The notes below the pieces were generated by a model. That model searched no databases and had not been told where the DNA came from. It was given only the letters and a program-made list of their open reading frames with translations. Shown in pieces: positions 8,352 to 14,400 of a stretch of 33,619 nucleotides of DNA (the first letter of the stretch is position 1; each line of letters begins with the position of its first letter). This stretch comes from Albimonas sp051747505. Lineage in GTDB: Bacteria > Pseudomonadota > Alphaproteobacteria > Rhodobacterales > Rhodobacteraceae. Where the stretch lies: the NCBI GenBank assembly GCA_051747505.1, contig JBNJGE010000011.1, positions 1 through 33,619 of the forward strand, given 5' to 3'. The translations under genes were made by a program, and so were the position numbers.

Positions 8352-8384
8352 GTTCCCCCTGTGGAACGGAGGCGTCCCGACGCC
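8352..8384 (+). other. Two small tandem hairpins after the integrase
   Basis: GTTCC/GGAAC (8352-8356 with 8363-8367) and GGCGT/ACGCC (8371-8375 with 8380-8384) are short perfect inverted repeats just beyond the integrase stop. Neither has a T-run, so neither is a good intrinsic terminator; they may be RNA structure at the mRNA end. Confidence 0.3.
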
Positions 8385-8463
8385 AAGGGGGGCCTCGCGC
8401 AGAAAAAGGGGGTTGCACGCGATGTCCGTCGAGTTTAAGCGGATATGAAGACTGGGAGAGTGC

Positions 8464-8491
8464 GCCCCGGGCAACCGCTCGGGGCATTTTT
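8464..8491 (+). terminator. Intrinsic terminator A of the leader array
   Basis: A 9-bp stem (8464-8472 with 8477-8485, including one G-T pair) closes a four-base loop AACC and is followed by ATTTTT. It is preceded by ggatATGAAGACTG, a leader-like sequence that recurs at the start of the AlpA-like gene. Confidence 0.75.
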
Positions 8492-8662
8492 GTCTCAGCG
8501 GCACGGCCTCGATCCCGCCCAGCCGCAACCGCGACTGATCCTGACCAGTCGCACTGCCTATTGCCCAAGGCATTCTGAAAACTCGGCGAAGCGTAATGCT
8601 CTGTAAGAGGGTTGCGCGCTAGTACGAGTTGAAGTACGGCAGAAATTTAGATCTGAATAGTG

Positions 8663-8692
8663 CGCCCTACGGAAATCCCGTGGGGCGTTTTC
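8663..8692 (+). terminator. Intrinsic terminator B of the leader array
   Basis: A 10-bp stem (8663-8672 with 8678-8687, including one G-T pair) closes a five-base loop and is followed by four T. The upstream agatctgaatagtgcgccc resembles the segment before terminator A. Confidence 0.75.
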
Positions 8693-8780
8693 CATTTCAG
8701 GCCGGCACTTGAGCCGCGCCTGAAAAGCCAGCCCGATCCGGGCCAACCTCCGCCAGCGCAAGAAATCGAGCAGATATGAC

Positions 8781-8811
8781 GCCCCGGTCGGAGACGGCTC
8801 GGGGCTTTTTT
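8781..8811 (+). terminator. Intrinsic terminator C of the leader array
   Basis: GCCCCG (8781-8786) pairs with CGGGGC (8800-8805) and is followed by six T (8806-8811). It stands 33 bases before the AlpA-like gene. The segment before it, gagcagatatga, is nearly repeated as gagcagatcaatga at the ATG of that gene. Confidence 0.75.
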
Positions 8812-8843
8812 GCGTTGGCCTCCTCAATCACTGGAGCAGATCA

Positions 8844-9095
8844 ATGAAGACTGATCGCGCCGGGCGTTCGCCCGACTACCTTCCCGTGTCCGATTCCCAG
8901 AGGACGGGGGCCGCCAGCGGCAAAGCCCTGCTGAGCCGTGACGATATCGAGTGGGAGTACGGCCTGACGCGCCGCTTCCTGGAGATCGCCGCTCATCGTG
9001 GCGACGGCCCTCCCTTCATCAAGATCTCCCGCCGTTGCGTTCGATACCGCCGCACTGACCTCGAAGCGTGGCTCGCGGCGAGAACGGTTGAGTAA
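8844..9095 (+). CDS. AlpA/MerR-like helix-turn-helix regulator or excisionase
   Basis: An 83-residue protein whose second half (about 31-80) fits the helix_turn_helix_17/AlpA type. LLSRDDIEWEYGLTRRFLEI is the recognition-helix region, PPFIKISRRCVRYRRTDLEA is the characteristic wing, and WLAARTVE closes it. Such proteins switch integrase expression or act as excisionases in P4-like satellites and integrative islands. A ggag at 8833-8836 precedes the ATG. It is the only clear DNA-binding regulator near the integrase and lies straight after the three terminators. The first 28 residues are unusual and of unknown role. Confidence 0.8.
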   Translation: MKTDRAGRSPDYLPVSDSQRTGAASGKALLSRDDIEWEYGLTRRFLEIAAHRGDGPPFIKISRRCVRYRRTDLEAWLAARTVE

Positions 9096-9109
9096 GGGAG
9101 GCGCGACGA

Positions 9110-9343
9110 ATGACCGATAGAAAGAACCCCGGCGCGCTGGCAGGCGCGGCCGGGGCTCGGGCTTGTCACGCTTCCGAGGCTGACACCCGGGAGTCTAACC
9201 CAAACAGGCTTCATTGCCAAGGGCTTAGCGGCGGCGACCTCCTGAGTTGGCAGGCCGCGCGCGTAATGCACGCATACCCGGTCGGGCTCGCGCTTGCGCG
9301 GGTCATCGCCGGAGCGGCCTTCGGCGACGGAGGCGAGCCATGA
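9110..9343 (+). CDS. Small hypothetical protein of the element
   Basis: A 77-residue protein with no recognised domain. The N-terminal half is polar; the C-terminal half (about 45-72, LLSWQAARVMHAYPVGLALARVIAGAAFG) is an amphipathic-to-hydrophobic helix, perhaps a DNA-binding or membrane-touching segment. An excellent ribosome site (agggagg) precedes the ATG, and the stop overlaps the next start in an ATGA, so it is very likely a real gene in the replication operon. Confidence 0.6.
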   Translation: MTDRKNPGALAGAAGARACHASEADTRESNPNRLHCQGLSGGDLLSWQAARVMHAYPVGLALARVIAGAAFGDGGEP

Positions 9344-9543
9344 CGGAGCGCGATCTCCCGACAATCTACGTCATCCCTGCCGGCGGCGAATGGTTGGTTC
9401 ACGAATTGGACGCGAGCGAAGACTCGGGCGTTCTCTTGGCGACCGCCGAGACGAAGGCCGAGGCCACCGCCGCCGCCTATGAGGCGCGCCGCCGCGAATA
9501 TCCGCGCGGCGCTCGCATCGAAATTCCCGGAGACGACGAATGA
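9340..9543 (+). CDS. Small DUF2188-like protein
   Basis: A 67-residue protein. The order of YVIPAGGEWLVHE (10-22), a variable loop, TKAEATAAAYEARRR (38-52) and ARIEIPGDDE (58-67) resembles the compact DUF2188 fold, which has a strand, a helix marked by AEA..A and a final strand ending near a G/D-rich turn. That family has no known biochemical role. The gene is clamped between neighbours by ATGA overlaps on both sides (9340-9343 and 9540-9543), which also fixes its start. The family assignment is tentative. Confidence 0.6.
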   Translation: MTERDLPTIYVIPAGGEWLVHELDASEDSGVLLATAETKAEATAAAYEARRREYPRGARIEIPGDDE

Positions 9544-11933
9544 ACGCGCATGAGCCTAACGGGCTGGCGGCCGCGCTACGGCTGGCCGAGGCCGGCATTC
9601 CCGTATTCCCCTGCGATGGCCATCCCAAACCCGCGGACGCCGCCCGCTACCCCGGCGAACCGGGCAAGGGGCCTTTGACGCCGCGCGGCTTCTACGATGC
9701 GACGACGGACCCCGAGCAGCTGCAGAAATGGTGGACCCGGTGGCCGGACGCTCTTCCGGCAGTCCCGATGGGACCGACCTCGGGCCTCTTCGCCGTGGAT
9801 TGCGACTTGTGCGACGAAACCGGCGAGACGCTGGGCGAGGCGAGCCTCGAAGGGCTGGGCATCACGGCCGCGCGCCATCCTTACTTCATGCCCAGCAATT
9901 CCGGCGGCGGACACCTTTTCTACCGCTGGCGCGAGGGGCTTCCCGGCAACTCCACGAAGAAGTTGCCAGGCGTCGATATCCGCTCGCAAGGTGGATACGT
10001 CATAGCCTGGCGCGCGGATATTCTCGCGGCCGCAGCCCAGGACCCAGATCTTGCGGAGCCGCCGGCGGCCCTTCTCGGCGCGCTCGCCGAAGCGAAGCGC
10101 GACAAGGCTGCCGAAGGCTCGGAGCGGTTGCGCGACTTCAATTCTGCGCCCTCGGGCGGGGATCTCGCATCCGCATGGGCCGAGGCCGCGCTGGCGGACG
10201 AAATCGCCAAGCTGCGCAGCACCGCGAAGGGCGGCCGCAACAACGCAGTGAACGCGACCGCCTTCTCGCTGGGGCAAATCGTGGCCGGCGGGCACCTCGA
10301 CCGAGAGCGAGTAGAGGCGGAGATATGGGCGGCCGCGCAGGTGAACGGGGTGGCAAAGGAAGAGCCCCGGGAAACCCGGGCCTCGATTGCAAGCGGCCTG
10401 AATGCGGGCATGGTCGACCCCCGGGGGCCGAAGGATGCGCCGCCCGCCAGGACGTCCTGCGAAGCGGCAGAGTGGCCAACCCCCGACATGTCCCTCTTGC
10501 GCCCGGAGCGCGGGGTCGCGCCGGAGTTGTCGCTCGAAGCCGTTTTCGGGCCGATCTGGGCGCACTGGATCGCCGCCGCGGCCGACGCGAAGGGCGCGCC
10601 ACCCGACTACGTGGCGGCGGCCCTGATAGCGACTGCAGGCTCGCTCATCGGCAATGCGCGATGGGTCTCGCCGTGGAGAGGCTGGAGCGAGCCGCCGATA
10701 CTCTGGGCGATGCTGATCGGCGCGCCCAGCGCCGGCAAGTCTCCGGCTCTCGACGCCGCGCTTGCGCCGCTGCGCACCCTCGAAAAGAACGTCAGACGCG
10801 CGGCCGAGATCGAGCGCGTGGCATGGGCGGAGCGCGCCGAGACTGCGGACCTCGCGCTTGCGGCGTGGAAGGCCGACGCAACCAAGGCCCTGAAGGCGAA
10901 CGAGGAGCCGCCCACGAAGCCCGATGCTGCCGACGCCGGCCCGGAGCCGCATGTTCCCCGCCTGTCGGTGAATGATGCGACCGTTGAGCGGCTGAGTGTT
11001 ATCCTCGAACGGCAGCCGCGCGGTGTGCTCGCTATGCGGGATGAGCTGGCCGGGTGGCTTTCCAACATGAGCCGCTACGCAAATGGCGGATCGGACAAAC
11101 CGTTTTGGCTTGAAGCCTATGGCGGCCGCCCCTTCACGGTGGAGCGCATGAGCCGGGAGCCGGTGCGTATCGACAGGCTCACGGTCGGTGTTCTCGGCGG
11201 AATCCAGCCAGACCGGCTGGCTAGCCTTCTGATCCGGGCCGACGACGACGGGACGCTCGCTCGGCTTCTCCCTATCTGGCCGGACCCTGCGCCCATCAAG
11301 CGGCCCCATTCGGCGCCCGATGACGCCTTTGCGGAAGAAGCTTTCGCACGGCTCTACGAACTTGCCATGCCAACCGACGAGGCCGGCGACCCACGCCCGT
11401 GGTTCGTGCCCTTCGCGGAGTCGGCCCGGGATATCCTCGACCAGTTCCGGCGCTGGGCTCGCGAGGAAGAGACAGGCGAGTCCGGCTTGCTGGTTTCCTT
11501 CATAGGCAAGACCCCCGGCATGGCCGTGCGACTGGCGCTTGTGCTCGCCCATCTGGACTGGACGACCCGGCCGGACATGCGCCCGCCCGAGGAAGTGACC
11601 GCAGATCATTTCGGCCGAGCGGCCCACTACGTCTCCGAGTATGCCGTCCCGATGGCTCGGCGGGCATATGCAGAAGCCTCTGCCCCGGCCGAGGAGCGCG
11701 CGGCCCAGCGGCTTGCCCGGCTTATTGTCGAACAGCGTTGGGACGCGTTCACGATGCGGGACGTGACGCGGCGGGAGCGGCAGGGGCTCAGGCGTAATGC
11801 CGACGTCGAGCCGGCGCTCGACGTACTCACCCAAGGCGGATGGCTGCGCTCCCAACAGCCGGCCTCGGGGCCGAAGGGCGGACGCCCGCAACGCGTCTTT
11901 CATGTGAACCCGGCGGTCAGGGGGCGATCGTGA
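9540..11933 (+). CDS. Primase-polymerase / DUF3987 replication protein
   Basis: A 797-residue replication protein. Residues 1-165 form a bifunctional primase-polymerase (PrimPol) domain. FAVDCD (84-89) supplies the two metal-binding Asp, SGGGHLFYR (121-129) the conserved His, and GVDIRSQGGYVI (144-155) the following strand. From about 320 onward it is a DUF3987 domain with a P-loop-like GAPSAGKS (394-401), then MRDELAGWL and WLEAYGGRPFTV segments typical of that family. Such fusions start replication of phages, satellites and plasmids by priming and probably unwinding. The start overlaps the upstream stop in ATGA, and its own stop overlaps the next start in GTGA. Replication of this element's excised form is the likely job. 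Confidence 0.9.
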   Translation: MNAHEPNGLAAALRLAEAGIPVFPCDGHPKPADAARYPGEPGKGPLTPRGFYDATTDPEQLQKWWTRWPDALPAVPMGPTSGLFAVDCDLCDETGETLGEASLEGLGITAARHPYFMPSNSGGGHLFYRWREGLPGNSTKKLPGVDIRSQGGYVIAWRADILAAAAQDPDLAEPPAALLGALAEAKRDKAAEGSERLRDFNSAPSGGDLASAWAEAALADEIAKLRSTAKGGRNNAVNATAFSLGQIVAGGHLDRERVEAEIWAAAQVNGVAKEEPRETRASIASGLNAGMVDPRGPKDAPPARTSCEAAEWPTPDMSLLRPERGVAPELSLEAVFGPIWAHWIAAAADAKGAPPDYVAAALIATAGSLIGNARWVSPWRGWSEPPILWAMLIGAPSAGKSPALDAALAPLRTLEKNVRRAAEIERVAWAERAETADLALAAWKADATKALKANEEPPTKPDAADAGPEPHVPRLSVNDATVERLSVILERQPRGVLAMRDELAGWLSNMSRYANGGSDKPFWLEAYGGRPFTVERMSREPVRIDRLTVGVLGGIQPDRLASLLIRADDDGTLARLLPIWPDPAPIKRPHSAPDDAFAEEAFARLYELAMPTDEAGDPRPWFVPFAESARDILDQFRRWAREEETGESGLLVSFIGKTPGMAVRLALVLAHLDWTTRPDMRPPEEVTADHFGRAAHYVSEYAVPMARRAYAEASAPAEERAAQRLARLIVEQRWDAFTMRDVTRRERQGLRRNADVEPALDVLTQGGWLRSQQPASGPKGGRPQRVFHVNPAVRGRS

Positions 11934-12310
11934 GCCGGTGGCTTGAGGCAGCATGGCGGGCCGGGCAGCGGTCCGCCCCCCTCTCGCCGAAACCGACAGA
12001 ACCGACGAAACCTCCTGTGGGGCCGGTTTCGTCGGTTTCGTCGGTTTTGTCGAAGGGGGAAAACCACCAATGCGAGGCCGGCGGCGACGATCTGGAGCGC
12101 TCGCCCGGTTCGACGGCTGAGGCCGCTGGCTTGCCGTGCGACGATGAGCGAGTGCTCGCAGCAATCCGAACCGGAAATCGCCGCCCTGGCCCGGCTGCGC
12201 TGGCGGCCGGACTCGGAGCAACACGCACCTATCAGGCAATCGATCGGCTGATTGCATCAGGCCGGGTAGCTCAGGCCCGCGACGGCATGCTGACGGAGGC
12301 AGTGATATGA
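11930..12310 (+). CDS. Small winged-helix-like protein, GTG start
   Basis: A 126-residue protein started at GTG 11930, which overlaps the primase stop (GTGA); the frame upstream is an out-of-frame shadow of the primase. The middle (about 20-41) is a low-complexity run of PTEPTKPP then VSSVSSVLS, which is the translation of a DNA inverted repeat rather than a protein domain. The C-terminal 55 residues (about 72-126) look like a winged helix: DDERVLAAIRT, PAALAAGLGATRTYQAIDRL and SGRVAQARDGML. It may read or regulate the replication region. The stop overlaps the next ATG (12307-12310). Confidence 0.6.
   Translation: MSRWLEAAWRAGQRSAPLSPKPTEPTKPPVGPVSSVSSVLSKGENHQCEAGGDDLERSPGSTAEAAGLPCDDERVLAAIRTGNRRPGPAALAAGLGATRTYQAIDRLIASGRVAQARDGMLTEAVI
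11988..12052. repeat. Imperfect hairpin made of iterated GAAACCGAC units
   Basis: The left arm 11988-12012 carries GAAACC/ACCGAC units; the right arm 12025-12052 carries the complementary GGTTTCGTC iterated. Aligned from the 12-base loop (12013-12024), 22 of 25 positions pair. It lies inside the coding region of the small winged-helix protein, directly after the primase gene. The inside-out iteration suggests a structured DNA or RNA element such as a replication origin, binding array or mRNA hairpin. Confidence 0.8.
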
Positions 12311-12918
12311 CCAGTGGCAAGACGAAGAGCAAAGGTGCTCCAGAGAAGCCTTATCAACCGACACCTCGCGAGCGCGAGGTAATGGGGCGGCTGCTGGAGC
12401 ACCGCGAAAAGTCGCCCAACATGGTGCTCAAGGCGAAGGGCGACAGGACCGTATCCTTGAGCGTGACGCATGAGGACGAGACCACCGGGAAAGTCATGCT
12501 CCTGGACACGCTGGGGTCGCGCGAGCTGGCTTTCCTGGAGCCGTTCCTGACGCAGCTCATCAATGCGGTGAGCAAGGGCGGCGAGGCTGACGAAGCCGCG
12601 GCCAACTTCCTGCTGGCCGTCGTCAAGGACGCGGAGCCCCGCGACCAGATGGAGGCGATGCTGGCAGCGCAGATGGGCGCGGTGCACATGGCGATGATGC
12701 AGGCCTCGCGGCGGCTGCAGAACGCGGATCTGCTACCGCAGCATGACAGCGCGCTGAAGGCGATGGACAAGCTGGCACGGACGTATGCGCAGCAGATGGA
12801 GGCTCTGAAGCGCTATCGGACCGGCGGCGAGCAGAAGGTGACGGTGCAGCACGTGACTGTGAATGACGGCGGGCAGGCCGTCGTGGGGGACGTCAACCGG
12901 GGAGGGGGTGATGGCTAA
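12307..12918 (+). CDS. Conserved element protein of unknown function
   Basis: A 203-residue, mostly helical protein. A charged N-terminus (1-50) contains PTPREREVMGRLLEHRE. A middle region with long helices follows (about 75-175, including FLEPFLTQLINAV, MEAMLAAQMGAVHMAMM and YAQQMEALKRYR), and the C-terminus (about 178-203) has VTVQHVTVNDGGQAVVGDV. I have no name for it. Proteins of this build are, in my recollection, found next to the zinc-finger-like 'RNG..HG' protein in primase-bearing elements. It starts in ATGA overlap with the previous gene and overlaps the next by eight bases, so it is part of the same operon. It could be a packaging or replication accessory. Confidence 0.6.
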   Translation: MTSGKTKSKGAPEKPYQPTPREREVMGRLLEHREKSPNMVLKAKGDRTVSLSVTHEDETTGKVMLLDTLGSRELAFLEPFLTQLINAVSKGGEADEAAANFLLAVVKDAEPRDQMEAMLAAQMGAVHMAMMQASRRLQNADLLPQHDSALKAMDKLARTYAQQMEALKRYRTGGEQKVTVQHVTVNDGGQAVVGDVNRGGGDG

Positions 12919-13180
12919 ACGTGACGCCAACCCCATGCGCAAGGCTCACGAGGCCCCGCGTTGCACGGCGCGCTCGAAGCGGACTGGCCTTCCTTGCCGC
13001 GGGCCTGCGGTCCGTGGGTCGAATGTATGTCGCATGCACGGCGCGCGAGGCGGGGCACCGTCGGGGCCGCGGAATGGAGCCTGGCAGCACGGTGAGCGGT
13101 CCGCAGCGAACGAGGCTGAGAAGCGTGCGCTGGCAGCGCTTCTAGGCGAGGCAAGGAGGGTACTGGACCGGTTGGGCTAA
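12911..13180 (+). CDS. Small Cys/His (zinc-binding-like) element protein
   Basis: An 89-residue basic protein. From about residue 18 it has the spacing C-x10-C-x10-C-x2-H (RCTARS.., LPCRGP, NVCRMHG), a likely zinc site. This is followed by GGAPSGPRNGAWQHG, a Gly/Asn/His-rich signature seen in small proteins of phages and integrative elements. The rest is a C-terminal amphipathic helix (about 63-88). ATG 12911 is chosen because it overlaps the preceding gene by only eight bases and has gggaggggg just upstream. A nucleic-acid-binding role is plausible; it is otherwise unknown. Confidence 0.6.
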   Translation: MAKRDANPMRKAHEAPRCTARSKRTGLPCRGPAVRGSNVCRMHGARGGAPSGPRNGAWQHGERSAANEAEKRALAALLGEARRVLDRLG

Positions 13181-13756
13181 ATGTGGTCGGGCGCTAACCG
13201 CTGTGGAATCCGCGCGCGCCGTGGGATCGGCTCGACCGGCTCGGGGCGGCCTATTCTCGCCATGCCCCCAGCGCCGTGACGGCGGAGGCGATTGTCTATC
13301 GGGGTGCCCGCGGAGCCGCCATGCGCCACCTCAAGCGCTCTAAAGCCGTTGGGGCGGCGCTACCTTGGGAGGGCCGGAATGAAATTCGGGCTACGCAATC
13401 TGCGCGCGTGCCATGCGGAGAAAAATGCGGCGCTGCCTCGGGACGTCCTCGCGTGCATGCTCGATCTGTTCAACGGCCTGCCTGGGCCGCCAGCGACGGC
13501 GGCGTCAGCATGATCGGAGAGCACGTCATCGCCAGTCGCGGCTTCTGCGGCGGCGGGGAAGGTGTGTCCGGCGTCCGGACATCCCACCGCAGACGCTGCG
13601 TTGCGGAGCCGGCAAGCCATCGATTCGGCGCGGTTCACGGCCAACGTGGCAAAGATGAGGCAGTTCTTCGCTTGATCGGGCTCCTCGGTGGCGGCAACCT
13701 TTACGACGGAACCGCAACCGGAAAATCTGTGATGAAGGTTGATCAGGAAAGCCGCA
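13181..13756. other. Long stretch without a convincing gene
   Basis: About 575 bp after the operon end. Overlapping frames exist on both strands but none has a recognisable fold, codon pattern or good start, apart from the short frame at 13379. The GC-rich first part gives way sharply to A/T-rich DNA near 13720. It may be a decayed gene or a junction of two cargo blocks. Confidence 0.4.
13379..13513 (+). CDS. Possible small protein, 44 residues
   Basis: The ATG at 13379 is preceded by ggaggg at a good distance. The frame encodes a basic first half (MKFGLRNLRACHAEKNAAL) and a hydrophobic segment VLACMLDLFNGLPG. It ends at 13513 in an ATGA overlap with another open frame that shows no family resemblance. 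It could be a real small gene or the remains of a longer one; evidence is limited to the ribosome site. Confidence 0.25.
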   Translation: MKFGLRNLRACHAEKNAALPRDVLACMLDLFNGLPGPPATAASA

Positions 13757-14080
13757 ATGCCACTCATAATTATAGCCGCAATTATCTTTTTCGTCATTCA
13801 AAGCGACATAATCGAAGAAATACTGGCATCTAGCAAGTCTATTTCTGAAGTCACATGTGATGATATCGAAGCGCTTGCGGAGAAGCAGACGTTTCAAAAC
13901 GTTTTTGGCGGTGAGATTGATGTCATCAAAATCACTGGAACGTATGAACACTCAAGAAATGAGACGGCAGTGAGATGTATCGGTGAAGCACATCTTTCTA
14001 ATGGCAGAGTACAGACGTTGGTGATGAGGGCCTATGACGACTCAGAGGGTGATCGGCTGTATGAATTCCGGTCGCAATAG
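13757..14080 (+). CDS. Low-GC membrane-anchored hypothetical protein
   Basis: A 107-residue protein with an N-terminal hydrophobic anchor (2-15, PLIIIAAIIFFVIQ) and a soluble domain of about 85 residues presumably outside the membrane. Cys34 and Cys74 could form a disulfide. The ATG at 13757 is preferred over the in-frame TTG at 13739 because aggaaa lies at a proper distance before it. Base composition is far more A/T-rich than everything around it, a sign of recent transfer into the element. No family was recognised; it sits between the replication operon and the restriction enzyme, where accessory cargo usually lies. Confidence 0.65.
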   Translation: MPLIIIAAIIFFVIQSDIIEEILASSKSISEVTCDDIEALAEKQTFQNVFGGEIDVIKITGTYEHSRNETAVRCIGEAHLSNGRVQTLVMRAYDDSEGDRLYEFRSQ

Positions 14081-14400
14081 GGATTTTGTAGATACGGCCA
14101 CTGCTACATTTCAGCAAGCTTGAAGGCACCGTGCCGGCCGGCCAATCCTCTCGCTGCTCGCCGATCCGCAGCCCGTACCAAAGCTTCACGATACGCTGAT
14201 GGCTCATACTGATACCGTGCGCGACGTGAATTGGCCGCAGCCGGCAGCCGGAAAGTAGACACCGGCTGCGGCACCCTAAGCCTAGGCGCTCGGCCTTAGT
14301 TTCAAATTTCAAACTGACCCACTACGCGCCTGGCGGGCGCGTTGACCTGAATAGGGCGGGGTGCTCTTGATGAACGCCATCAAGGGAGGGCAGACCCAAA
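14081..14400. other. Control region before the restriction-modification gene
   Basis: About 320 bp without a credible gene. It contains one strong inverted repeat (14234-14272) and, just before the GTG start of the restriction enzyme, the ribosome site gggaggg (about 14384-14390). Minus-strand frames here were read and show no family resemblance. Confidence 0.4.
14234..14272. promoter_or_regulatory. 11-bp inverted repeat upstream of the RM gene
   Basis: GCCGCAGCCGG (14234-14244) and CCGGCTGCGGC (14262-14272) are perfect inverted repeats with a 17-base loop, about 130 bp before the restriction enzyme start. There is no T-run on either side, which argues against an intrinsic terminator. An operator or RNA structure is possible. 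Confidence 0.4.

Noticed and set aside
11988..12052. A CRISPR array
   Set aside because: The repeats are short, inverted and without spacers, and no cas gene is nearby.
9576..12332. A 918-residue minus-strand open frame
   Set aside because: It runs antisense to the primase gene, which has clear motifs; the long frame is a by-product of GC-rich codon use.
13739..13741. TTG as the start of the low-GC membrane protein
   Set aside because: The purine-rich stretch touches the TTG directly, whereas ATG 13757 has aggaaa at normal spacing.
13360..13797. A minus-strand 145-residue open frame in the gene-poor gap
   Set aside because: No ribosome site or family pattern, and it overlaps the better supported low-GC gene on the plus strand.
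13998..14312. A minus-strand 104-residue frame with a helix-turn-helix-like segment
   Set aside because: The resemblance (SMSHQRIVKLW) is short and the rest of the frame shows no matching fold.
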